Assembly: GCA_030672445.1 (NCBI GenBank)
Contig: DAOVGK010000056.1
Span: 1-10,478, forward strand
Reading direction: 5' to 3'
Source: Candidatus Aerophobota bacterium
Lineage (GTDB): Bacteria > Aerophobota > Aerophobia > Aerophobales > AE-B3A
DNA length: 10,478 bases
Numbering within the stretch: the first letter of the stretch is position 1; every line of letters begins with the position of its first letter. Position numbers and translations under genes: made by a program. Positions 1 to 6,625 of the stretch are shown here, one piece after another. Under the pieces are notes generated by a model. It was not told where the DNA came from. It was given only the letters and a program-made list of their open reading frames with translations, and made no database searches.

Positions 1-1307
1 ATAAACCTTTTCCAATCGGTCAAAGGAGGGATCCTTCTCAAAATTGATGACCAGGAGTAAAACTCCCGCCAGGCCCATTCTTTTCCTTTTACTAACTCCT
101 CGGTTGACATCCTTCGAGGCTCAAAAACAGCAGTTCCAAAGTCGTACCTTGACCAGTTTTCCTCTACTATTCTTCCCTCTTCCTTCAATTTTCCCATCAG
201 CGGGGTACCTGGCAGAGGAGTGAGCACAGTAAACTGAGCTAAATCTAACCTGATGCGTTTAGCAAAATCTACCGTGCGCTCGAAAATATTCTTATCTTCA
301 GAGTCAAAGCCAAATATAAAGGCTCCCAGGACAGTAATTCCATATTTATGAAAGAGTTTCACAGCCTCTAGATACATCTCGGGTTTGTTGACCTTTTTAC
401 CTATCTCATCTATAGAAGACTGATCAACACTTTCAAATCCAACAAACAGGAATCTACACCCGCTCTCAGCCGCAAGTTTCAACAAATCTTCGTTCTCTGG
501 CCTGGCTATATTTACAGTTGCCTGGCTCCCCCAGAGTATTTTTAAAGGTGTCAGACCCTTAAATAACTCCTTGGCGTAATCTGCTTTACCGAAGATATTA
601 TCATCAAGAAAGACAAAGACACTTGTGTTCATTTTATTCCAGAACTTAGCCACAGTTTTCCGCCAGTAGCTGATTTTATCGGCTTCTATCATTTTTTCAA
701 TTTCTCTTATTACCTCTTTTGCAGGTCTAAACCGATATCTTTTACCAAAAAATCTACTTACTGCACAGAAAGAACAATTAAAAGGGCATCCCCTGGAAAC
801 CTGAAGTGTATTGGGAAGAAGATAGTTTTTTCTTTTTAGAAGTTCTCTGCGGGGGATAGGCAAACCAGATAGATCGGGCAATTTTTTATTCTTATAAATT
901 TTTTTGAGTTTACCTTCCTCGTAGTCCTCCAGAAGTTCAGGCCAGAGCCGCTCTGCCTCACCAACTACAACAGCATCGGAGTGCTCGAGTGCCTCCTCTG
1001 GCAGAGCACTTACATGCATTCCACCCATGACAACTGTTTTACCTATCCTTCTAAATCTATCGGCAAGTTTGTAAGCTCGAGGAGCTTGAGCTGTCATTAC
1101 GGTTAAACCAATCAAATCTGCCTCTTTTATTTCCTCTGGCTCAAGATCTACACCATCTATATTTTCATCGATTATTTTGTAACTATACCCAGGAGCTAAG
1201 GCAGCCAATAATGCCAGGTTTAAAGGTGGAAATCTGAAGGACTTTGAGATAAAACCGGGCCTGGTAGAAGTTGGAGAAATCAAAACAATCTTATTTATCT
1301 TTCTCAT
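1..1307 (-). CDS. B12-binding domain radical SAM protein (partial, C-terminus beyond the left edge)
   Basis: I translated this open frame directly: 435 codons without a stop, running off the window's left edge. The N-terminal ~140 residues look like a cobalamin-binding Rossmann domain, with VVMGGMHVSALPEEAL (about 92-107) followed by a conserved VVVGEAE strand (114-120). No classic DxHxxG motif is visible. The radical SAM core follows, with the 4Fe-4S motif C174-x3-C178-x2-C181 in VSRGCPFNCSFCA. Later pieces typical of the family are FLDDN (233-237), FVGFESVD (288-295), FIFGFD (330-335) and LTPLPGTPL (362-370). The ATG is the first possible start, because an in-frame TGA lies six bases upstream; its ribosome binding site is weak. 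Members of this group (COG1032-like) do methylations or other radical chemistry on varied substrates such as lipids and cofactors, with Fe-S, SAM and usually cobalamin. The substrate cannot be read from the sequence. The family call is firm. Confidence 0.93.
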   Translation of the reverse strand, partial: MRKINKIVLISPTSTRPGFISKSFRFPPLNLALLAALAPGYSYKIIDENIDGVDLEPEEIKEADLIGLTVMTAQAPRAYKLADRFRRIGKTVVMGGMHVSALPEEALEHSDAVVVGEAERLWPELLEDYEEGKLKKIYKNKKLPDLSGLPIPRRELLKRKNYLLPNTLQVSRGCPFNCSFCAVSRFFGKRYRFRPAKEVIREIEKMIEADKISYWRKTVAKFWNKMNTSVFVFLDDNIFGKADYAKELFKGLTPLKILWGSQATVNIARPENEDLLKLAAESGCRFLFVGFESVDQSSIDEIGKKVNKPEMYLEAVKLFHKYGITVLGAFIFGFDSEDKNIFERTVDFAKRIRLDLAQFTVLTPLPGTPLMGKLKEEGRIVEENWSRYDFGTAVFEPRRMSTEELVKGKEWAWREFYSWSSILRRIPPLTDWKRF

Positions 1308-1405
1308 TTTTCATCTCGTTTGGATCATTCCTCATCGATGGTTACATTGTATATGACTCAACGCGCTGTAGCTGGCCAGGAGATCGTTACCAGGAGGGTT
1401 CCTCA

Positions 1406-1477
1406 ATGGGAATAAAAGAATTTGTTAAAATAGCTGGTATCCCAAGCCAGGAGGAATACCGCCAAGAGATAAGATAG
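1406..1477 (+). CDS. Possible 23-residue peptide or remnant of a decayed gene
   Basis: An ATG at 1406 is preceded by AGGAGGG (1392-1398) with a 7-base spacer, which is an excellent ribosome binding site. The product would be 23 residues, beginning MGIKEFVKIAGIPSQEEYR and ending at a TAG. The same frame stays open after the TAG for another 26 codons to a TAA at 1556-1558. A shifted frame over the same bases also reads plausibly protein-like (KIARDTGYES). This could be a real small protein, or the wreckage of a longer gene with a stop and a frameshift. I recognise no family. The ORF lies on the strand opposite the radical SAM gene and has no clear promoter of its own. Confidence 0.2.
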   Translation: MGIKEFVKIAGIPSQEEYRQEIR

Positions 1478-1584
1478 CAAGGGACACCGGCTACGAAAGT
1501 ATTTTACCAGGAAATGCACAAAATGCAAACGGTTGAGGGGAGAAAATTGGTTAGTTAAGGGCTATGAGAAGGCACAAAGTTTCT

Positions 1585-1605
1585 TATAGAGTTGCAAATT
1601 CTATA
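1585..1605. repeat. AT-rich 21-bp imperfect dyad (possible operator)
   Basis: The arms TATAGAGTT and AATTCTATA flank a central GCA and pair at 8 of 9 positions (one G/T mismatch). The site is about 180 bases upstream of the amino acid importer's promoter, which is rather far for a simple repressor site. It may be a regulator site or chance in AT-rich DNA. Confidence 0.2.
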
Positions 1606-1782
1606 TCACTACCGACCTGTTTGAGCTTTGATCAATCTGGAAAACTATAGATTGGAATTTGAGTCTCATCTGTGGTATTTTTGAAAACCATGATTCTATT
1701 CTTGAATGATTTTTCCCGAGCTATCTTCCATAATTTAAGAACCTTTAGGAATATTTTGGCAAAAAAGATTTGCTGGCGAAAG

Positions 1783-1811
1783 TTGACAGACTGAAGATTA
1801 TATACTATAAA
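1783..1811 (+). promoter_or_regulatory. Sigma70-type promoter for the polar amino acid importer
   Basis: A perfect -35 box TTGACA (1783-1788) and a -10 box TATAAA (1806-1811, 5 of 6 matches) are separated by 17 bases, the ideal spacing. Transcription would begin around 1817-1819, giving a leader of only about 20 bases that holds the ribosome binding site. This also rules out the TTG at 1813 as the translation start, because it lies upstream of the likely transcription start. Confidence 0.75.
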
Positions 1812-1828
1812 GTTGTTTAAAACCAAAA

Positions 1829-1834
1829 GGAGGT
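1829..1834 (+). promoter_or_regulatory. Ribosome binding site that fixes the binding-protein start
   Basis: GGAGGT lies 5 bases before the ATG at 1840, within AAAAGGAGGTGGGAGATG. It selects ATG 1840 over the in-frame TTG at 1813. Confidence 0.8.
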
Positions 1835-1839
1835 GGGAG

Positions 1840-2625
1840 ATGGCAAAAAGAAAGGTGGGATTAGTTTTGGCGGTGGTAGTTTTCATAGCGCTGGTCTTAG
1901 GTAGTGGCGTTGTTGCCCCCGCAGCGGAGAAAGAAGTCTATATCGTTGCCTCAGAACTTGCCTGGGCACCCTTTGAATGGAAAGATGAGGCCGGCAATGC
2001 CGTAGGCTTTGACCTGGATGTGATGCGGGCAATTGCCGAAGTCGAGGGCTACAGGATCGAAATCGTAGATGTGCCCTGGGATACCATTATAGCGGGAGTG
2101 GTGGCAGGCAAATACGATATAGGCGCCTCGGGCTTCACCATCAAACCAGACCGAGCGGAACAAGTAGATTTTTCCGAACCTTACTATCTATCTGATCAGG
2201 CTGTTCTCATTCGCACGGATTCTGGTCTCAACATTGTTACCGCCTTGAGCGGAGGTCGCAAGGTAGGAGCGCAGAGAGGGACCACCGGAGCCGATTGGAT
2301 TAAGAGCAATCTAGTCGAGAAGGGAGTAAAGGTAGAGCTTAAGATTTATGAGACCTATCCCCTGGCGGTGCTGGACCTCATCAATAAGAATATAGATGCT
2401 GTTGTCCAGGATGAGCCAGCCTCAAGAGCGTCTGCAGCCAAGGAAAAAGAGAGAATTGAGGTTGCAGGTATCATTGTGACCGGGGAGGAATTTGGATTCT
2501 TGGTCCAGAAAGGAGATCCCTATGGGCTTTTGCCCAAGATAAACGAGGGGATGAAGAAGTTGAAGGCTTCGGGGGAATGGGATAGGCTAATGACTAAGTA
2601 TTTTGTTGAGTATTTTGGTGAATAA
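1840..2625 (+). CDS. Polar amino acid ABC transporter, periplasmic substrate-binding protein
   Basis: This 261-residue protein is the ligand receptor of the importer encoded just downstream. Residues 1-28 form a Sec signal peptide: basic MAKRK, a hydrophobic run to about residue 25, then an A-P-A cleavage site. There is no lipobox cysteine, so the mature protein should be free in a periplasm. The mature part is a complete SBP_bac_3 (family 3) fold with WAPFEW (42-47), GFDLDVM (56-62), GASGFTIKPDR (95-105), FSEPYY (111-116), QRGTTG (145-150) and VVQDEP (188-193). From family knowledge, R105 should hold the ligand alpha-carboxylate and D191 its amino group, which points to an amino acid ligand. 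Which amino acid cannot be told. ATG 1840 is chosen because it has an ideal ribosome binding site and the upstream TTG at 1813 precedes the likely transcript start. It is the first gene of the operon. Confidence 0.93.
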   Translation: MAKRKVGLVLAVVVFIALVLGSGVVAPAAEKEVYIVASELAWAPFEWKDEAGNAVGFDLDVMRAIAEVEGYRIEIVDVPWDTIIAGVVAGKYDIGASGFTIKPDRAEQVDFSEPYYLSDQAVLIRTDSGLNIVTALSGGRKVGAQRGTTGADWIKSNLVEKGVKVELKIYETYPLAVLDLINKNIDAVVQDEPASRASAAKEKERIEVAGIIVTGEEFGFLVQKGDPYGLLPKINEGMKKLKASGEWDRLMTKYFVEYFGE

Positions 2626-2642
2626 TGGAGAACTAGAAATGG

Positions 2643-2683
2643 ACAGTGGAAAGAGGAGAATATGGTCATCCTCTTTCCACTGT
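2643..2683 (+). other. Intercistronic stem-loop between binding-protein and permease genes
   Basis: A perfect 15-bp inverted repeat, ACAGTGGAAAGAGGA (2643-2657) and TCCTCTTTCCACTGT (2669-2683), encloses an 11-base loop. No T-tract follows, so it is unlikely to be a standard intrinsic terminator. It lies just after the binding-protein stop and 8 bases before the ribosome binding site of the next gene. By analogy with other binding-protein operons such as malE-malF, the likely role is to protect the upstream mRNA from 3' decay so that binding protein is made in excess over membrane parts. The structure is plain in the sequence; the role is inference. Confidence 0.75.
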
Positions 2684-2691
2684 GACCGATG

Positions 2692-2700
2692 AGGAGGTGA
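2692..2700 (+). promoter_or_regulatory. Ideal ribosome binding site with no standard start codon at the usual distance
   Basis: AGGAGGTGA is a full nine-base match to the 16S rRNA tail. Six bases after it is an in-frame ATC (2707-2709). The first accepted start codon, TTG at 2716, is 15 bases away. A second, weaker AGGAAG (2700-2705) stands 10 bases before the TTG. Confidence 0.7.
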
Positions 2701-2715
2701 GGAAGTATCGAACAG

Positions 2716-3384
2716 TTGGTTCTGATTTGGAATAGTATTCCGCCTCTTCTTAAAGGGACAGTGGTCACTCTGGAGCTGACTTTTTTACTTCTGGTGGTGG
2801 GACTGGCGGTTGGTATACCTTTAGCCCTGGGTCAGGTCTACGGGGGAAGAGGAGTTGGTATTCTCAGCTCAATCTATGAGCAAATTTTCCGATCTATTCC
2901 AGCCCTGGTTTTACTTTTTCTTTTTTTCTTCGGCTCATCCTTCCTTGGACTCAAGATTTCTGCCTTTCTTTCCGCAGTTCTGGCCCTGGGTTTTCGCTCT
3001 TCCGCTTACCAATCACAGATCTTCCGGGGAGCTATTCAGTCCATCAAACAGGGTCAAATGATAGCGGCCCGTTCCATTGGAATGAGTAAATTTCAGGCAA
3101 TTCGGCATATTATTTTGCCCCAAGCCCTCCGACTTTCCCTTCCTCCCTGGTCAAATGAGTATTCAAGTGTGGTTAAGGACACCTCACTTGCCTATGCGGT
3201 AGGAGTTATAGAACTGGTGAGGGAAGGAAGATACATCATTGCGAGAACCTTTGAGCCAATGATAATATATATTACCATTGCCGCCATTTATTTTATTTTG
3301 ACCTATGCAGGGAATAAATCACTGGGATATCTGGAAGAAAAGCTTAGGATTCCAGGGTTCGAGACCAAAGGCGGGAAGGAATGA
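2716..3384 (+). CDS. Polar amino acid ABC transporter permease, first of two (HisM/GlnP family)
   Basis: This inner-membrane subunit of 222 residues, about the family's usual length, has roughly five hydrophobic segments. Its cytoplasmic EAA-type loop reads SIKQGQMIAARSIGMSKFQ and is followed by ILPQALRLSLPPWSNE, the contact to the ATPase. It is clearly paralogous to the second permease at 4155-4823, sharing LLKGTVVTLELT near the N-terminus, FRGAIQSI, and RSIGM/RAIGM in the loop. The two probably form a heterodimeric channel. The start is uncertain. TTG 2716 is the first recognised start codon after an in-frame TGA (2698-2700), but the best ribosome binding site favours an ATC at 2707, which would add three residues and align exactly with the N-terminus of the second permease. 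The stop lies just before the ATPase gene start. Confidence 0.92.
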   Translation: MVLIWNSIPPLLKGTVVTLELTFLLLVVGLAVGIPLALGQVYGGRGVGILSSIYEQIFRSIPALVLLFLFFFGSSFLGLKISAFLSAVLALGFRSSAYQSQIFRGAIQSIKQGQMIAARSIGMSKFQAIRHIILPQALRLSLPPWSNEYSSVVKDTSLAYAVGVIELVREGRYIIARTFEPMIIYITIAAIYFILTYAGNKSLGYLEEKLRIPGFETKGGKE

Positions 3385-3387
3385 TTG

Positions 3388-4158
3388 ATGTCAGTTGATC
3401 AAGCGGTAACCTTAAAGGTCGAGAATATCCACAAAAGCTACAGCAGAGAAAAGGTTTTAAAGGGTATTTCCTTTGAGGTAAAGAAGGGAGAAACCAAGGT
3501 GATTATTGGACCATCAGGGACGGGGAAAAGCACACTCTTGCGCTGTGTCAACCGACTGACCATTCCTGACCTAGGGAGAATCTGGCTGGATGGAATCGAG
3601 ATAACCCATCCCGCCACCGATATTAATAAGGTCCGCCAGTCTATCGGCATGGTCTTTCAGGATTTTAACCTCTTCTCTCATCTCTCAGCTCTGGATAATG
3701 TCCGCATAGGTTTGATTAAAGTAAAAAAAATGGAGAAAAGAGAGGCTACCGAGGAGGCAATGAGGCATCTGGCCCGGGTGGGATTGGAAGATAAAGCAGC
3801 CGCTTACCCGGCTGAACTATCCGGTGGTCAGCAGCAGCGGGTAAGCATTGCCAGAGCCCTGGCCATGGGACCTAAGCTGATGCTTTTTGATGAGCCAACC
3901 TCAGCTCTCGATCCCGAGCTCATTGGAGAAGTTCTCCAGGTGATGAGGGATCTAGTAGAAAGTGGTATGACCATGGTAGTGGTCTCTCACGAAATGGGAT
4001 TTGCTCGCTCTGTTTGTAATGAAATTATCTTCATTGAAAATGGGGTGATAGTCGAGCAAGGACCACCTGAAGTTATGTTTAAAGACCCACAACATCAGCG
4101 GACCAAGCAATTTCTCTATAAAATAACCGAGCTCTACGGAAAATCGGAGAGAAAATGA
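3388..4158 (+). CDS. Polar amino acid ABC transporter ATP-binding protein (HisP/GlnQ family)
   Basis: This 256-residue cytoplasmic ATPase powers the importer. All nucleotide-binding motifs are intact: Walker A GPSGTGKST (41-49), a Q-loop in VFQDFNLF, signature LSGGQQQR, Walker B LMLFDEP, D-loop SALD, and the switch histidine in VVVSHEMGFA. The combination LSGGQQQRVSIARALAMGP with the SHEMGFAR ending is typical of polar amino acid uptake ATPases. Length is normal for the family. I start at ATG 3388, not the adjacent in-frame TTG at 3385, because AAGGAA (3376-3381) sits six bases before it. It follows the first permease's stop (3382-3384) by three bases. Its TGA overlaps the next gene's ATG (ATGA at 4155-4158), a sign of translational coupling. 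Confidence 0.95.
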   Translation: MSVDQAVTLKVENIHKSYSREKVLKGISFEVKKGETKVIIGPSGTGKSTLLRCVNRLTIPDLGRIWLDGIEITHPATDINKVRQSIGMVFQDFNLFSHLSALDNVRIGLIKVKKMEKREATEEAMRHLARVGLEDKAAAYPAELSGGQQQRVSIARALAMGPKLMLFDEPTSALDPELIGEVLQVMRDLVESGMTMVVVSHEMGFARSVCNEIIFIENGVIVEQGPPEVMFKDPQHQRTKQFLYKITELYGKSERK

Positions 4159-4823
4159 ATTTTTTTGAACTAGCTTATGACATACTTCCCACTTTACTCA
4201 AAGGGACCGTAGTGACCCTGGAGCTTACCGCCTGCTCCATATCCCTGGGGTTTATGCTGGGAATTGCTCTCGCTCTGGGACGATTATATGGCAACCGTCC
4301 AATTTCAGCCTTCAGCACCGGTTACATCCAGTTTTTTCGGGGTACCCCTCTTTTAGTACAGCTCTTCATCCTCTACTATGGACTTCCTCGCTACGATATC
4401 AGGCTTTCCTCTTTTGTAGCTGGTATCCTGGGGTTGGGATTAAATAGTGCGGCTTATCAGGCAGAATATTTCCGGGGTGCCATTCAATCTATCAGCCGGG
4501 GCCAGATGATGGCGGCCAGAGCTATCGGGATGAGTCGCTTTAGGACGATTCTAAATATTATCTTACCCCAGGCGCTCAGAATTGTCATTCCCTCCTGGTC
4601 AAATGAGTTAATCTACACTCTTAAATATTCCTCGCTTGCCTACATGATTGGAGCCCCTGAGTTGATGGCTCAGGGTAAGTTTATCGCGGCTGAGAACTTT
4701 AGATACTTTGAAGTTTTCCTGGTGGTGGCTTTTATATATCTGGTTGCGGTACTCATTGTCTCCCGGGTTTTAAATGTGGTGGAAAAAAGAGTAAGAATCC
4801 CCGGTCTGCAAATGGCACAATAA
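4155..4823 (+). CDS. Polar amino acid ABC transporter permease, second of two (HisQ/GlnP family)
   Basis: This 222-residue inner-membrane permease is the last gene of the importer operon. It has the family's hydrophobic segments, the motif FFRGTPLLVQLFILYYG (about 54-70) near the second or third membrane span, and the ATPase-contact loop SISRGQMMAARAIGMSRFR followed by ILPQALRIVIPSWSNE. The RGTPLLVQ motif is more canonical than the matching RSIPALVLL of the first permease, suggesting the two copies have diverged into distinct halves of one channel. Its ATG overlaps the ATPase stop by four bases, with GGAGA (4146-4150) as ribosome binding site inside the upstream gene. The role follows from family and operon; the exact substrate is unknown. 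Confidence 0.94.
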   Translation: MNFFELAYDILPTLLKGTVVTLELTACSISLGFMLGIALALGRLYGNRPISAFSTGYIQFFRGTPLLVQLFILYYGLPRYDIRLSSFVAGILGLGLNSAAYQAEYFRGAIQSISRGQMMAARAIGMSRFRTILNIILPQALRIVIPSWSNELIYTLKYSSLAYMIGAPELMAQGKFIAAENFRYFEVFLVVAFIYLVAVLIVSRVLNVVEKRVRIPGLQMAQ

Positions 4824-4828
4824 ATCCG

Positions 4829-4855
4829 CCATGGAAGAGTCCCTGGGGAATTTTT
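4829..4855 (+). terminator. Weak candidate terminator after the polar amino acid operon
   Basis: CCATGGA (4829-4835) and TCCCTGG (4840-4846) can form a seven-pair stem with one mismatch and a four-base loop. GGAA and then five T's (4851-4855) follow. The position, six bases after the last permease's stop, suits a terminator for the operon, but the stem is short and imperfect. The convergent gene on the other strand ends at 4889. Confidence 0.3.
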
Positions 4856-4888
4856 GTTATACCGGCCAAAAGCTGGTCTCTGCAGAAA

Positions 4889-5800
4889 TTAGCCAGACCT
4901 ACTTCCTTTTTTTAAATTTCTCCCGTATAGTTTTCTCGCCCTTTGCGGAAAGTCAATCCATACCAGAATAAAAAATAAGAGGCCCACCAGAGAGACCATT
5001 GATTTGGAGGGACCTCGGTAGTGATGAATAAAAACCGGAAAAATCCTCCCTTCTTTATATATAGCCTGAATGCAGATTCGATCACCTTCTCTGAACTCTT
5101 TTGAACCAACAAGTTCAAACGTAACTCCCATTTCTCTAACTGTTACTGGATTTGTCGAGATAACCTTAGCTTTATAAAAGTCCACTTTTTCCCCTTCCCA
5201 CTTTTGAGGATGGGCGAAAAAGTCAAGGTAATCTACGTTGTTCTTCATCATCAAGGAAGTAGTGGAAAGAGGAATGACTAGAGCTACCAGGATCAAGGGA
5301 AAAGTAATTTTTAGATTGACACCCTTCAAAGAAAGAGGACTTCCAACCGGCCTCTTTTCTAGAAGACAGATAACTAAAACTCCTATGGACAACATCCGCA
5401 GGAGAAGGGAGACATTATCACCCGACCAGAATAAATTAAAAGAGAGCTGCCTGAAAGAAAAGGGGTAGAAAAGTAAGATCCCGTTTCCTATCCTATACTG
5501 GGTGAGATCCAAAGCAAGGTGAAAAATAGCTCCCAGAAAAATCAAGAAAAAGCATTTTTTAAAATTTTTGCTGAATGAAGAGATCACCGAGGCAACTAAA
5601 GCGGCCATAAAAGGGGTGTGAAAAGCTGCAAAATAGGAAGATGAACTAATAGGATTCAGGTGAGCGAAATCTGTAAAATAAAGAGCTATCCGGGCGAAAT
5701 CCGGAAGAATGGAACCTAAGAAAAATAACTTGAGGTCCCTTAGTTTAATGAGACGTGCCATAATATAGGCAAATCCGAGGTGCACAATCCAGTCAGGCAT
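4889..5800 (-). CDS. Membrane-bound putative metal-dependent hydrolase (YdjM/DUF457-like) with an added OB-like segment
   Basis: This predicted integral membrane protein has 303 residues. The N-terminal ~100 residues carry a scattered pattern of acidic and histidine residues in or beside membrane spans: H7, the GSILPD motif (29-34), H61 in FHTPF, and H94/D98 in IFHLALDLTQ. This resembles the LexA-binding/YdjM (DUF457) family of putative metal-dependent hydrolases. Membrane segments lie near residues 24-42, 60-76, 82-100, 130-147, 163-184 and 266-283. Between the last two is a polar, strand-rich stretch (about 188-262) reading like a small OB-fold (KVISTNPVTV...GDRICIQAIYKEGRIFPVFI), which the shorter YdjM-type proteins are not known to me to have. 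AGGA stands about nine bases before the ATG. It begins 21 bases after the HAD gene's stop, so the two are probably co-transcribed. No substrate is known; the family call is moderate. Confidence 0.7.
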   Translation of the reverse strand: MPDWIVHLGFAYIMARLIKLRDLKLFFLGSILPDFARIALYFTDFAHLNPISSSSYFAAFHTPFMAALVASVISSFSKNFKKCFFLIFLGAIFHLALDLTQYRIGNGILLFYPFSFRQLSFNLFWSGDNVSLLLRMLSIGVLVICLLEKRPVGSPLSLKGVNLKITFPLILVALVIPLSTTSLMMKNNVDYLDFFAHPQKWEGEKVDFYKAKVISTNPVTVREMGVTFELVGSKEFREGDRICIQAIYKEGRIFPVFIHHYRGPSKSMVSLVGLLFFILVWIDFPQRARKLYGRNLKKGSRSG

Positions 5801-5821
5801 TTAGGGATTCCTTTATTGAAT

Positions 5822-6547
5822 TCATGAGGAAAAAGTTAATTTCTTAAGCACAGGCAATAGCTCGGGGAGCCGATTAACTTCGTAGTCAGGGCGAAAAGAT
5901 TTGGGGTTAGAGCCCCTTTTCCCTCCATTAATCCAGATACTGAGCATGCCAGCGAGTTTTGCTCCAGCGATATCGGTTTCCAGTAGATCTCCCACGTGGA
6001 TAGTCTCTTCCGGCTGAACTTTTAGCAGCCTTAAGGCTTGGCTGAATATGATCGGGCTGGGTTTATTGTATCCCACTTCATCAGAAAAGACAGTGCAGTT
6101 AAAAAATTTCAGAACTCCCAGAGATTCCAAAATTTTCCTTAAGATTCTGCCGGGCGTAAAGCCTGAATCAGACACCAGGCCCAAGGGGTATTTTTGGTAT
6201 AGTGATCCCAGGGTGAATTTTACTCCATCTAGCAGGCTAGGAGGATCTTTAAGAATAACCTCTTCAAAATATCTGACAATGGCTAATTTTGGGTCTTGCT
6301 TTATTTCTATGTCTAGTTTCTCTAAAATCATTTCTACCCTTTCTTTTACCGAAACAAAACGGTATTGCCCCACTGAATCTGGACGCCAGAGATCCTGAAT
6401 AGAGATATATACCTGCTGGATGACTTTTTTATCTGGAGAGGCGTTTTGTTTATCTAGCAACTCCACCAGGTGTTCAATCCGTAAAGAAGTATAATCTTTC
6501 ACACAAATTAAGGTATTCCATAAGTCAAATGTGATTGCCTTTATCAT
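5822..6547 (-). CDS. HAD-superfamily hydrolase (subfamily IA-like)
   Basis: This 241-residue cytoplasmic protein has all four HAD motifs in order. Motif I is FDLWNTL with nucleophile D8. A helical cap follows (about 15-105). Motif II is LGLVSDSG (S126), motif III is K162 in GYNKPSP, and motif IV is HVGDLLETDIAGAK (D187, D192). The second aspartate of the usual DxD phosphatase motif is tryptophan (W10). Proteins with FDLWNTL/FDLWGTL occur widely among bacterial and archaeal HADs of unknown substrate, and haloacid dehalogenases also lack this acid. Phosphatase or dehalogenase activity is therefore open. I choose ATG 6547 because GGGGAG lies four bases before it and it puts motif I at the usual distance. 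Upstream in-frame candidates are ATG 6559, ATG 6562 and GTG 6568. It heads a two-gene unit with the membrane protein. Confidence 0.88.
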   Translation of the reverse strand: MIKAITFDLWNTLICVKDYTSLRIEHLVELLDKQNASPDKKVIQQVYISIQDLWRPDSVGQYRFVSVKERVEMILEKLDIEIKQDPKLAIVRYFEEVILKDPPSLLDGVKFTLGSLYQKYPLGLVSDSGFTPGRILRKILESLGVLKFFNCTVFSDEVGYNKPSPIIFSQALRLLKVQPEETIHVGDLLETDIAGAKLAGMLSIWINGGKRGSNPKSFRPDYEVNRLPELLPVLKKLTFSS

Positions 6548-6625
6548 TTTTCTCCCCATCATTGGCACACGGTCTAGTCTTGGTGAGCTCTGGTTAGACT
6601 GTAAGTTCGGCCCAGAGTGGAGATA

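Larger units (their letters stand above)
1308..1782. other. Intergenic stretch between divergent genes, with possible gene remnants
   Basis: No convincing full-length gene lies here. The left part holds a short plus-strand ORF at 1406-1477 with a good ribosome binding site (listed separately), then an in-frame continuation past a TAG to about 1558. The middle has an AT-rich dyad at 1585-1605. The right part is AT-rich and leads into the promoter of the amino acid importer. An 84-codon minus-strand open frame at 1632-1886 overlaps that promoter and the signal peptide region antisense. It has no family features and I treat it as chance. I saw no tRNA-like or riboswitch-like structure. Confidence 0.6.

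Noticed and set aside
1813..1839. Longer start (TTG 1813) for the amino acid binding protein
   Set aside because: It overlaps the end of the -10 region, lies before the likely transcript start and has no ribosome binding site. ATG 1840 has an ideal one and gives a normal signal peptide.
1632..1886. 84-codon minus-strand open frame opposite the importer promoter and signal peptide
   Set aside because: It is antisense to a strong promoter and ribosome binding site, its composition is hydrophobic or basic without motifs, and it matches no family I know. It is most likely a by-product of AT-rich DNA.
2643..2683. Intrinsic terminator between binding protein and permease
   Set aside because: The stem is strong, but no T-run follows and the downstream genes clearly belong to the same transporter. 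I call it an intercistronic stem-loop instead.
4868..4917. Second terminator between the convergent genes (GGTCT...AGACC then a T-run)
   Set aside because: Only five pairs around a long loop, with other bases between stem and T-run; too weak to support.
5238..5468. Plus-strand 76-codon open frame inside the membrane protein gene
   Set aside because: It is a shadow of the minus-strand gene, with no ribosome binding site and no protein family features.
6048..6398. Plus-strand 116-codon open frame inside the HAD gene
   Set aside because: It is antisense to a gene with all four HAD motifs, and its own translation shows no domain.
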